Shown: in pieces, positions 19,753 through 28,166 of the stretch
Numbering within the stretch: position 1 is the first letter of the stretch
Layout: every line of letters starts with the position of its first letter
Source of the DNA: Gp6-AA40 sp963818645
Lineage (GTDB): Bacteria; Acidobacteriota; Vicinamibacteria; Vicinamibacterales; UBA2999
Direction: 5' to 3'
NCBI GenBank assembly: GCA_963818645.1
Contig: CAWFTF010000025.1
Coordinates: 1 to 64,000, forward strand
DNA: 64,000 bases
Translations under genes and position numbers: made by a program
Notes under the pieces: generated by a model
What the model was told of the DNA's origin: nothing
Databases searched by the model: none
What the model saw: the letters and a program-made list of their open reading frames with translations, nothing else

Positions 19753-20448
19753 GTGCCGTACACTCGCAGTACTGTGCGAGTGCTGATGGTCGAAGACGAT
19801 GCGACGATCGCGGACTTCGTCAGCAAGGGACTGGCAGAAAGCGGTTACGCGGTAGACGTCGCGACCGACGGCGAGCGGGGAGTCGAGCTGGCCCTCAAAG
19901 GCGGCTACGATGCCGCGATCGTCGACGTCATGCTGCCGCGTCTCGACGGCCTGACGCTGATCGATCGCATCCGCGCGCGCGGCGTTGGTACGCCGGTCCT
20001 CATCCTGAGCGCGCGCCGAACCGTAGACGACCGGGTCAAAGGGCTTCAGGCGGGCGGCGACGATTACCTGACCAAGCCATTCGCGTTCGCGGAGCTGCTG
20101 GCGCGTCTCCAGGCCCTCATCAGGCGATCCACAGGTCAGACCGAACCGACGCGGCTCTCGCTGGGCGATCTGTCGCTCGACCTCCTCAGTCGGCGAGCCG
20201 AGCGGGCGGGGACGCCGATCGACCTGCGCCCTCGCGAGTACGGGTTGCTGGAGTACCTGCTGCGTAATCAGGGGCGCGTGCTGACCAAGACGATGATCCT
20301 GTCGCACGTCTGGGGCTACAACTTCGACCCCGGCACGAACGTCGTGGACGTGCTCGTCTCGCGTCTGCGCGAAAAGATCGATCGCGACTTCGACCCCAAG
20401 CTGCTTCACACGGTTCGCGGCGTCGGCTACGTCCTCAAGGCAAGCTGA
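19753..20448 (+). CDS. OmpR-family response regulator
   Basis: 231-residue two-component regulator. The receiver domain has the acidic pocket VEDD, phospho-acceptor Asp58 in DAAIVDVMLPRLDG, and the switch Lys in DDYLTKPF. The C-terminal winged-helix domain is complete (LRPREYGLLEYLLRNQGRVLTK, VDVLVSRLREKID, TVRGVGYVL). It starts at GTG 19753 just after GGGA; GTG 19774 is a shorter option. The histidine kinase gene begins on its stop codon (TGATG). It probably binds the CTGAA-N6-CTGAATT sites at 15481, 15523 and 26191, all in front of iron-uptake-type genes. Confidence 0.88.
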   Translation: MPYTRSTVRVLMVEDDATIADFVSKGLAESGYAVDVATDGERGVELALKGGYDAAIVDVMLPRLDGLTLIDRIRARGVGTPVLILSARRTVDDRVKGLQAGGDDYLTKPFAFAELLARLQALIRRSTGQTEPTRLSLGDLSLDLLSRRAERAGTPIDLRPREYGLLEYLLRNQGRVLTKTMILSHVWGYNFDPGTNVVDVLVSRLREKIDRDFDPKLLHTVRGVGYVLKAS

Positions 20449-21945
20449 TGGCCGAGACTCCACCGGCGGCTGTCGGACACAGAGCCCAGCGGCCGGCTGG
20501 GTCTGCGCCTCGCTTTCTGGTACGCGGTCGTCTTCGTCGTCACGTCGCTGGCGATCATCCTGCTGACGTACCGCTTGCTCGAGGCGTCGCTCGTGGAGCG
20601 CGATCAGCAACTCGTGGTCTCCACGCTGCGCGAGTACTCGCAGCGATACGCAGAGGGCGGACTGAACTCGCTCGCAGAAGCGGTGGATATCGAGCAGCGA
20701 TCGGGCCGGCAGGAACGCCTGTTTGTCCGCGTGGTGCGAGGCCAGTCGGAGACGTTCTTTCTGAGCGCGCCTGACGCGTTCAACGACTTCGATGTCAGTC
20801 GCCTGCGCGGCCTGAGCGGCCTCGAGCAGATCCTGTCGCAGTCGGGGACGGCGCGACTCGAGGTGGCGTCGGCGCGGCTGACGGACGGCACGCTGCTCCA
20901 GGTTGGCAAGAGCACCGAGAATCGCGAAGCACTGCTCGCACGCTTTCGCTACGTGCTCACCATCGTCTCGCTCGTCATCGTGGCGGTTGGCCTGGCCGGC
21001 GGCGCGATCGTGACGCGCTCGACGCTGCAGCCGATCCGTCAGCTGATCACGGCGGTGCGAGACATCATTCGCACCGGGCGCATCGACGCGCGAGTGCCCG
21101 TGCGTCCGGAGCGTGATGCCATCGACGAGCTCAGTGCGCTGTTCAACGAGATGCTCGATCGCATTACGACGCTCATTCGCGGCATGGAGCACGCCCTCGA
21201 CAATGTCGCGCACGATTTGCGCACGCCGATGACACGCCTGCGTGGTGTTGCCGAACGCGCGCTGCAGTCCGACGACGTGCAGGCACAACGCGAGGCGCTG
21301 GTCACCAGCCTCGAGGAATCGGAACGCATCCTCGCGATGCTCGATACGTTGATGGACATCTCCGAGGCCGAGACCGGCACGATGCGGCTGGAGATGAGCG
21401 ACGTTGCCGTGGCGTCGATCGTCGAGGACGTCGTGGAGCTGTACGAGATCGTCGCCGAAGACAAGCACATCGAGGTCTCGACGAACGTCGAACCAGGCCT
21501 GACCGTGCCGGCTGATTCCAGGCGCCTGCGTCAGGTGCTCGCCAATCTCGTTGACAACGCCATCAAATACACGCCCTCAGGTGGCCGCGTTTCGGTGAGT
21601 GCCCGCCGTGAAGGCGCGGTCGTGCGCTTTGATATTTCGGATACCGGCGTCGGGATCCCGCCTCACGATCTGCCGCACATCTGGGATCGTCTCTACCGCG
21701 GCGATCAGAGCCGGGCGGAGCGCGGACTTGGACTCGGGTTGAGTCTGGTCCGCGCCATCGTCGCCGCGCACGGCGGCACCGTCGATGTCGAGGCCGAACC
21801 CGGCCGCGGGTCCACGTTCATCGTCAAACTTCCTGTGGACCGTCATCACGCTCTACCACCCACCAACCACCATCCACCACCACCATCCACCAACCACCAA
21901 CCACCAACCACCTTCCACCAACCGGTGCCCATTACACGCATGTAA
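20448..21945 (+). CDS. sensor histidine kinase (HAMP, HisKA, HATPase), N-terminal frameshift
   Basis: Membrane sensor kinase paired with the preceding regulator. The ATG at 20448 overlaps the regulator stop, but the conserved frame (RLHRRLSDTEPSGRLGLRLAFWYAVVF) starts one base out of register. A single base seems missing just after the start. Two membrane helices flank a periplasmic domain. Then come HAMP, the HisKA box HALDNVAHDLRTPMTRLRG, the N box NLVDNAIKYTP, and G boxes DTGVGIPPHDL and GLGLGLSLVRA. The domain should end at GSTFIVKLP. The remaining ~30 residues, rich in His, Pro, Thr and Asn, come from translating a CCACCAA repeat array. Confidence 0.8.
21855..21923 (+). repeat. heptad array, CCACCAA word
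   Basis: About ten copies of CCACCAA or near variants (CCACCAT, CCACCTT), almost all in 7-nt phase. The array overlaps the end of the histidine kinase gene and supplies its last residues before a stop at 21943. No inverted partner was seen. Confidence 0.8.
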
Positions 21946-22024
21946 TGTTGGTGTCACGACCTGGAAAGCTTCTGGTTCGTCCTACTCGATGTGAGCAGTT
22001 TTTCGAGCAAAGGAGTTACGAGCC

Positions 22025-23534
22025 ATGTTCAACTTTCCTCGGCGACCCGCCTTGACTCGCGCCGGAATCGGGGCGGTGCTTGTCGCGCTGGTCGCCATAG
22101 CGGGCTACAACATCGGGTTGGCGCAGTCGCCGAGCGCCGTCGTGTCGGCCGCGCAGTCGGCCGTCCGCACCGTTGACACGCCACATCTCAAGGGGTCCGA
22201 CACCACGACGCTCGTACGCGCCGGTGGTTGACGCCGTCGCACCGGCGGTCGTCACCGTTCGCGTCGAGAAGAAGGCGTCGGTGGTTCCAACGCAGTTTCC
22301 CGACGACGATGACCTGTTTCGCTTTTTCGGGAGGCAGTTCCAGCTTCCGCGTCAGCAGCGCGTGCCGCGGCAGTCAGGGCTCGGCTCGGGCGTCATCACG
22401 ACGACCGATGGCTACATCCTGACGAACAACCACGTGATCGACGGTGCCGACCAGGTGCGCGTCGAATTGCCCGACCAGCGCGTGTTCGACGCCAAGGTGA
22501 TCGGGGCCGATCCGGCAAGTGATCTCGCGGTGCTGAAGATCGACGCAGCGAATCTTCCGACCGTCTCTATCGGCGACTCGAACAAGGTGCGCGTGGGTGA
22601 CGTGGTCCTCGCGGTTGGCAACCCGCTTGGTGTCGGACAGACCGTCACGATGGGCATCGTCAGCGCAAAGGGTCGAGCGACGGGCGTTGGCGACGGTAGC
22701 TATGAGGACTTCCTCCAGACCGATGCGCCCATCAACCAGGGCAACTCGGGTGGAGCGTTGGTCAACATCAACGGCGAGCTCGTGGGCATCAACTCGCAGA
22801 TCCTCACGCCGACCGGCGGCAACATCGGACTCGGCTTCGCGATTCCGTCGAACATGGCGCGTGAGGTCATGGGCCAGTTGAAGACGGACGGACGCGTGCA
22901 GCGCGGCAAACTCGGCGTCTCGATTCAGAGCGTGACGTCGGATCTCGCGGCCAGCCTGAAGTTGCCGAGCACCAGCGGTGCGCTGGTGAACTCTGTCGAG
23001 CCGGGAGGCGCGGCCTCTCGCGCGGGACTGAAGCAGGGTGATGTGATCACGGCGCTGAACGGCGAGAAGGTTGCCGACAGCAACGCGCTTCGCAATCGGA
23101 TCGCGGGAGCGAAGCCGGGATCGACCGTCGACCTCGAGATCGTCCGCAACGGGAAGACCGAGAACGTGCACGCGACGCTGGCGGCGCTCGAGCCGGCGAA
23201 GCAGCGTGCGGCGCGCGATGACCAGGACTCGGAAGGTCCGGAGTTCGGACCGACCGGGATGGCGGTGGAATCGCTGACGCCGCGGGTCGCACGTGAACTC
23301 GGCCTTTCGAACGGCAAGGAAGGGGTCGTCGTTCGCGACGTCAACCCGGACGGTGCGGCGGCGGCTGCCGGACTGCAGCCTGGCGACGTGATCAGCCAGG
23401 TCAACGGCGAAGCGGTGAAAACGCCGAACGAGCTGAAGTCGGCCCTGGCGGCGTCGCACGAGCGGCCAGCGCTGCTGCTCGTCACGCGTGAGAACGCGGA
23501 CATCTTCCTCGCGCTGCGACATCCGCGGTCGTAA
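22025..23534 (+). CDS. Do/HtrA-type periplasmic serine protease with two PDZ domains, one frameshift
   Basis: Trypsin-like protease of the DegP/HtrA family for periplasmic protein quality control. ATG 22025 follows AAAGGAG and begins a membrane/signal segment (AGIGAVLVALVAIAGYNIGLAQ). That frame stops at 22231; the rest continues in another frame after a break near 22205. The catalytic triad is complete: His in NNHVIDGAD, Asp in ASDLAVLKID, Ser in NQGNSGGALV. Two PDZ domains follow (RGKLGVSIQSV; RELGLSNGKEGVVVRDV). It lies downstream of the two-component genes, a common arrangement for envelope-stress regulons. Repaired length is ~500 residues. Confidence 0.85.
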
Positions 23535-23536
23535 CC

Positions 23537-23612
23537 TCAAAACTCCCAATCTCCAACTCCCAACTCCCAACTTCGATATTGGGAATTGGAATTTGGAGGT
23601 TGGGAGTTGATC
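23537..23612. repeat. heptad hairpin, CAACTCC/TTGGGAG word
   Basis: The left arm 23538-23574 is five CAACTCC-type heptads; the right arm 23580-23611 is the inverted TTGGGAG-type set, with a loop of ~6 nt. It fills the whole gap between two convergent stop codons, so it could end transcription from both sides, although it lacks a U tract. Confidence 0.85.
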
Positions 23613-23615
23613 TTC

Positions 23616-24443
23616 TCAGGATCTTTTCAAGACACACATTTCAGAGCTGAGTGTCACGTCCATCTGTTCCATCGCCTCGACGCGCTCGGACAGTGTGAAT
23701 CGAGCGCCCCGGTACGTGCCGCGCAGCAGATTCAGTAACGCGTCTCGTTCCAACGTGAGTCGCTCCCGGATCGGGAGTCGCTCGACGACCTTGAAGTGGG
23801 TGGCGTGCTCGGCGAGCATCGCGTCGACGCGGTCGCGTTCGACACCTTCTCCCTGAACGACGGTTCGTAGCTCAATCAGGTCGTCAGGCGCTGGCAGCAC
23901 GGCGATCAGCACGCCACTCGCTTTCAGCACGCGCGCGCATTCAGATGGATTCCGTCGCCCGTGGATGGAAAGCACGACGTTGACGCTGTCGTCCTGAAGC
24001 GGGAGACGACGATCCGCGTTGGCAACGACCCATGTCAGTGAAGGAAATCGGCGGGCGGCGAGTTCGACGGCGGCTACGGACAGGTCGATACCAATCCCTG
24101 AGATCGGCCGCGCCTTGGTCAGGCCGCCCAGCATCTCCCCGCTTCCGGAGCCCAGGTCGATGACGATCGCATCTGCTGGTAAGAGGAGAGCGGCTGTCGT
24201 GTGGACGACCGCATCGACGATGGCGCGGCCGACTCCCGCCTGTTCGAGCGCGGCGCGAGCGTCCACCGCCGCCTTTGAATCGCCCGCGACGAGCGATCGT
24301 CGGTCCTGCGGCTGCAGCAGATTGACGTAGCCACTGCGTGCGATGTCGAACGAATGACCGGCGGAGCAGACGAGGGCGCGATCGCGGCGCGTCAGCGGCA
24401 GGCCGCATCCGCGCACGCTGCAGGCAAGAACTGAGACGGACAC
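23616..24443 (-). CDS. RlmA-like 23S rRNA (guanine) methyltransferase
   Basis: 275 residues from GTG at 24443. The N-terminal zinc-binding module is visible as ACSVRGCGLPL then VCSAGHSFDIARSGYVNLLQP, the hallmark of the RlmA/TlrB family. That family methylates N1 of a guanine in 23S rRNA helix 35. The SAM motif VIDLGSGSGEML and the GIGIDLSVAAVELAARR stretch follow. Longer in-frame starts upstream lie inside an inverted-repeat element and are not credible. Downstream of the PepSY gene on the same strand, it is separated from it only by that inserted element, which touches its start codon. Confidence 0.75.
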   Translation of the reverse strand: MSVSVLACSVRGCGLPLTRRDRALVCSAGHSFDIARSGYVNLLQPQDRRSLVAGDSKAAVDARAALEQAGVGRAIVDAVVHTTAALLLPADAIVIDLGSGSGEMLGGLTKARPISGIGIDLSVAAVELAARRFPSLTWVVANADRRLPLQDDSVNVVLSIHGRRNPSECARVLKASGVLIAVLPAPDDLIELRTVVQGEGVERDRVDAMLAEHATHFKVVERLPIRERLTLERDALLNLLRGTYRGARFTLSERVEAMEQMDVTLSSEMCVLKRS

Positions 24444-24446
24444 TAG

Positions 24447-24614
24447 GAGCCTGTCCGAGTACCGGCATGAGTCGCGCCCGGCGGGTTCCGGCGGCGTGCC
24501 GGCATCTGCGGCGTTGCCGCTCCTGGACAAGGGCCCACCTTGCCGGCGTCGCGGCGCCTGGCATCTGCCGACACGGCGCTCGGAACGCGACTCATGCCAG
24601 TATCGGACAGGCTC
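24447..24614. mobile_element. MITE-like element with ~33-bp terminal inverted repeats and CTAG target duplication
   Basis: 168 bp bounded by GAGCCTGTCCGAG on the left and its complement TCGGACAGGCTC on the right. Similarity extends ~33 bp inward on each side to CATGAGTCGCG. It is flanked by CTAG at 24443-24446 and 24615-24618. It has no coding capacity, so any transposition would need a transposase elsewhere. The right CTAG supplies the stop codon of the PepSY gene and the left one abuts the start of the RlmA gene. Confidence 0.65.
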
Positions 24615-26141
24615 CTAGGCGAGATCTTCTGACAGCGTCGGCTCTCGCGAGCCGTTCGCATTGAGGGCTCGCGCGAGCTTACGCCCCAGCACTCTCCACG
24701 CAAGGATCAGCGACGTGACGCAGAGCGCCGTGCCCCCGAGCATCAGCGTGATCACGACGATGTCCCAGAGCGGACGATAGTTATAGAGCCAGGGGAAGTT
24801 CAGCGAGTGGAGCCCGTTGTACAGCCACCTGTTGACCCAGTTGCCCGAGTTGTAGGTCTGTACGATGCGCGCGGTCTTCGGGTCGATGTAGTAGCGTGTC
24901 TGCTTGCCGGTCGTGGCCTCCGCAAGGATCACAGGCAGCGGGAGACGACGGGTGCGATCCAGGTAGTAGCGATCGTACTGATTCAGCACCCGCGTCGTCA
25001 TGTGTCCATCGGCGGCGGCTGAGACGATGCGGACGATGTCCTTCTGATCGAAGCCGGCTCTTGGATCCCCACGCATCGGGATGACACGGGTATCGCCGTC
25101 GGCGAGCCGGGCGAGGTAGATCGCCTCGCCATTGAACGCCATCAGTTCGAGTTCCTTGACCTGAAGGTCGCCAAGCTGTTCGAGCGCCTGTTTCGGGTGC
25201 TTGGCTTCGAATCCGGTCGGGTCGAGATCGCCGTGCAAAGCGGCGCGGACATTTGGTTCGCCGCCGGCACGCCGCTGCTGCACGCGATCGTTGAACGAGG
25301 GAAACGGGTCCATCGACAGCATGCCGCTGAACGCATACGTCACCGTCGCGACGCCGAAGATCAGCCCGAAAACGGTGTGCCACCGCTTCTGACCACGGTA
25401 CGGGATGCTCGTTGGCGCGCCGGCGTAGCGATACTTCCGCGACGGCGAATACATCCAGATGCCGATGACCACGCCGATGATTGCGGCGATCGTGCCGATG
25501 CCTGACGACCAGATCACGACCCGGCTCCATTGCGGTCCGTTCTTGCGGAGCGGCGTGAAGTAGAACCAGTGAGGGATGGGGCCGAGGTACGCACCGATGC
25601 GCGAAGCGGTCGTCGTGTACTGCACGACCTCACCTGACGATTGCGACACGTAGACCTGCTCACCGTTCGGCCATGAGTACTTGAAGACCGGGCTCAGATC
25701 TGCGAGCCGCGTCTGCAGCGTCCATTGATCGACTTCGGTGATTTCCTCGACGGAGGCACTACTCACAGGCTGACCAGTCCATGTGGACGCAAGGCGCTGC
25801 ACCAACTCGGTGGGAACCTCGCCTTGCTCCTCGCCCGTGTCTGCGTAGAGCACTGGTCCGCCACCGCCGCGACCACCTCCCACGCGATACGCCGGCCGGC
25901 CATCGAAGGAGGTGAGCGTGAGATCCTCTGGATCCACGCCAAGCTTCTCTGCCGCCTCACCGGGCGAGACCATCACCTTGGACGCCTGAAGAATCGGCAG
26001 CCGCTCGAAGTGAGCCGCGGGCGTCACGCTCGGCATCGGGAAATACATCATCCCGATCCCCGAGGGGAACCAGAGCAGAAAGAGCAGGCAGAGGGCGATG
26101 CCCAGCCAGCGGTGGACGAAGATGAGCGCGCGTTTGACCAT
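24615..26141 (-). CDS. PepSY-domain membrane protein (PepSY_TM)
   Basis: 508-residue inner-membrane protein, complete in one frame. It starts MVKRALIFVHRWLGIALCLLFLLWFPSGIGMMYF, the classic first PepSY_TM helix with its His. Periplasmic PepSY domains lie at ~55-110 and ~320-420. Membrane segments follow (SRVVIWSSGIGTIAAIIGVVIG; RWHTVFGLIFGVATVTYAFSGML; WDIVVITLMLGGTALCVTSLILAW). Paired histidines suggest haem binding and a role in iron reduction (family inference). A CTGAA-N6-CTGAATT operator lies 50 bases upstream, shared with the siderophore receptor. Its stop codon lies within the CTAG duplication of a MITE-like element. Confidence 0.82.
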   Translation of the reverse strand: MVKRALIFVHRWLGIALCLLFLLWFPSGIGMMYFPMPSVTPAAHFERLPILQASKVMVSPGEAAEKLGVDPEDLTLTSFDGRPAYRVGGGRGGGGPVLYADTGEEQGEVPTELVQRLASTWTGQPVSSASVEEITEVDQWTLQTRLADLSPVFKYSWPNGEQVYVSQSSGEVVQYTTTASRIGAYLGPIPHWFYFTPLRKNGPQWSRVVIWSSGIGTIAAIIGVVIGIWMYSPSRKYRYAGAPTSIPYRGQKRWHTVFGLIFGVATVTYAFSGMLSMDPFPSFNDRVQQRRAGGEPNVRAALHGDLDPTGFEAKHPKQALEQLGDLQVKELELMAFNGEAIYLARLADGDTRVIPMRGDPRAGFDQKDIVRIVSAAADGHMTTRVLNQYDRYYLDRTRRLPLPVILAEATTGKQTRYYIDPKTARIVQTYNSGNWVNRWLYNGLHSLNFPWLYNYRPLWDIVVITLMLGGTALCVTSLILAWRVLGRKLARALNANGSREPTLSEDLA

Positions 26142-26190
26142 CAGATGTCCTTGCTCGCGGATGCTACTCGGGGTCCCGCTCGCGATGGAA

Positions 26191-26208
26191 CTGAAGAGAT
26201 CCTGAATT
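26191..26208. promoter_or_regulatory. CTGAA-N6-CTGAATT operator upstream of the PepSY gene
   Basis: CTGAAGAGATCCTGAATT, 50 bases before the PepSY start on the opposite strand, matches the site at 15481-15498 at 15 of 18 positions. As there, TCCTGA-N8-TCAGGA is superimposed (26199-26218). Co-regulation with the siderophore receptor is the simplest reading. Confidence 0.6.
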
Positions 26209-26244
26209 CCTCGTCAGGAAGCTGTCAGCCCCTCGAGTTCTCTA

Positions 26245-26937
26245 TTATTTCTGCCCCGCGAGCGTCATGCGATGACCGAAGTGGCGCTGGACCGTCAGCC
26301 ATGGGAGGCCGGCGGCCGAGGCCAGTTCCTGCATCTCGTCGGGCTTCAGCGACCGTCGAATCGACAGCGGGCCGTCGTGATGCAGGATGGGATGGAACGG
26401 CTTCGTGAAGAGCCAGGTCCAGACGTAGGCACGGCGCGACCGCACGAGGTCGTTGACGACGATGCCACGGGTGGCAAGCCGATCGAAGGCCTTCAACGCG
26501 CTGATGATCTGTGCGTCGATGAGGTGGTGGAAGAAGAGAGCGCAGGTGACGTAGTCGAACGTCTGATCGCGGAACGGAAGCCGCTCGACGTCGGCGCAGA
26601 CGAGGCGCAGCCGCTCATCGACCGGCGGAACGCGACGCGCGTAGTCGAGCGCGCTCGTGAGGATGTCGGTTGCGGTCACGCGCAGGTCGAAGCCGCGTGA
26701 GCGCCCCCACGCGATCAGCGCCTTCGGGACGTCGGCGGCGCCGCAGGCGATCTCCAGTACCTCGATGCGCTCGCCCGCGCGCCAGTTGCGGCTGAACGCT
26801 TCGAATCGCGCAATCGTCGCGTTCACGCCCCCGAGATAGCGATTCACCGACGCGAGATATCGATAGATCTCGTCAACAGTGTCCTGGTCGAGGGTCTCCT
26901 CGTCCATGATTTCGGGTTGGTAGATGCGGGATCTCAT
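26245..26937 (-). CDS. SAM-dependent methyltransferase of a type III PKS cluster
   Basis: 230-residue class I methyltransferase. Motif I is VLEIACGAADVPKAL; ADVERLPFRDQTFDYVTCALFFHHL follows the Methyltransf_11/UbiE-like pattern. A C-terminal segment (YVWTWLFTKPFHPILHHDGPLSIRRSL) may contact membranes. ATG 26937 is the first start outside the upstream repeat; ATG 26907 is also possible. It is the last gene of a minus-strand set PKS - FAD oxidoreductase - methyltransferase, a combination known from quinone- or pyrone-forming type III PKS clusters, so the substrate is probably the polyketide product. A large GGTCCGA-word inverted repeat separates it from the oxidoreductase. Confidence 0.8.
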   Translation of the reverse strand: MRSRIYQPEIMDEETLDQDTVDEIYRYLASVNRYLGGVNATIARFEAFSRNWRAGERIEVLEIACGAADVPKALIAWGRSRGFDLRVTATDILTSALDYARRVPPVDERLRLVCADVERLPFRDQTFDYVTCALFFHHLIDAQIISALKAFDRLATRGIVVNDLVRSRRAYVWTWLFTKPFHPILHHDGPLSIRRSLKPDEMQELASAAGLPWLTVQRHFGHRMTLAGQK

Positions 26938-26942
26938 GACGT

Positions 26943-27125
26943 ACGGTCCGAGGGGGCGACGGGGCGGCGGTGCGAGGGTCCAGTCCGAAGGTGCGAGGGT
27001 CCCGGTCCGAGAGTCCCGGTCCGATCGTCCGTCCGGTCGGATGGTCGTACGCTTGCGAACCGCACGCCGGACCCGGACCTCGCACTGCACCGTCGCACCC
27101 CCGCCCCGTCGCCCCCTCGGACCGT
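26943..27125. repeat. large inverted repeat built from GGTCCGAN/GGTGCGAN words
   Basis: Both ends read CGGTCCGAGGGGGCGACGGG inward, and the arms stay near-identical for ~45 bases (26943-27010 against 27067-27125). Arms consist of octamer-like units GGTCCGAN, GGTGCGAN and GGGGCGAN. A second copy of the same design lies at 36915-37093. Here it sits between two co-directional genes, just upstream of the methyltransferase start. Confidence 0.85.
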
Positions 27126-27129
27126 GTCG

Positions 27130-28166
27130 TTACAGTGCCGCCTTCAGCATCGTCCTGACATTCATCGGCTGTCGGCCGAGCGCGACGTCGAGCAGCGTGG
27201 TCACGAGCGATCGCTTACGCAGGAGCGCGTGCGCTGCACGTCCTTCCGCGCGCGACACGGCCAGCAGCAGTCGTCCCAGCCGATCGGCGTTGCGCCCCAT
27301 CGTCGAGTCGGACCCGTTCGTAGGACGCGAGATCGCCTGAGACGATCGCGTCTGCGGCCGGCGCCACCGATGCCATCGCCAGCGCGATGCCGTCTCCAGT
27401 GATCGGATCGGGTGCACCGGCGGCATCACCGATCAACAGCAACCCGCGATCGACGATGCGCGACAGGCGCAATCCCAACGGCGACGCCGCCAGCACGGGC
27501 GTCGTCAGCTTCACGCGTTGCGAGCGCGCGCGCATCTCGGGAATTGCGTCGAGCAGATACGTGATGCCGTCGCGACGAAAGTGCGACTGATGAAACAGCG
27601 CGGCGACAAGCGTCTCGCCGCCGCCTGTCGGTGCCACATACAACTCGCCGTCGCGATGGAAGAACACCTCCACGCGATCGCTCACATCGTCCAGGCCGGT
27701 GACGTGAGCCGACAGCCCGACGCGCGTGTGTCGTGGACGACGCGCTTCGAGCCGACGATGAAAGTGTGAGTGGCGTCCGTCGGCGCCGACAACGAAGGGC
27801 TCGCCTTCCGATCGATACGGCATGCCCATGCCGCGCATCGACGTTGGGCGTCGCCGCCGCTTTTTCGAAGAGCCAGGCGTCGAACCAGTCGCGACGGACC
27901 ACCATGCCGAAGCCTTCGGGGAAGTCGGCATCTGTCGATGCGCTGCCGGCGACGAAGCGCAGGCCGCGAACGCGCGGGGCATCAGGCAATCCGGCAATCG
28001 CTCGTAACGCGGTGACACCGTGCGGAAGCAGTCCTTCACCACACGCCTTGAGACGCGGATGACGGGCTTTCTCGTAGAGATTGACGCGCACGCCCCGGCG
28101 TCCCAACTCGATTGCGAGCGCGGCGCCCGCGGGTCCGCCACCGGCAATCGCGACGTCAGCTACCAC
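27130..28166 (-). pseudogene. FAD-dependent oxidoreductase (geranylgeranyl-reductase-like), frameshifted
   Basis: GTG at 28166 overlaps the PKS stop by 7 bases. The N-terminal FAD-binding fold is clear: DVAIAGGGPAGAALAIELGRRG then VRVNLYEKARHPRLKACGEGL. The second FAD motif LLLIGDAAGAPDPITGDGIALAM is present further on. The frame changes near 27825 and again near 27330; the C-terminus (RAAHALLRKRSLVTTLLDVALGR) is in the third frame. Between DARHG and FVVGADGRHS the protein is ~30 residues shorter than family members, suggesting an internal deletion as well. In comparable clusters this enzyme oxidises or hydroxylates the polyketide. Real decay or sequence error cannot be told apart here. Confidence 0.68.

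Noticed and set aside
19738..21468. 576-residue minus-strand frame opposite the two-component genes
   Set aside because: His/Arg/Gln-rich shadow of the regulator and kinase coding strand, with no domain of its own.
24444..24530. 29-residue N-terminal extension of the RlmA-like protein
   Set aside because: It is translated entirely from the MITE-like inverted repeat; the zinc-ribbon family start fits GTG 24443.
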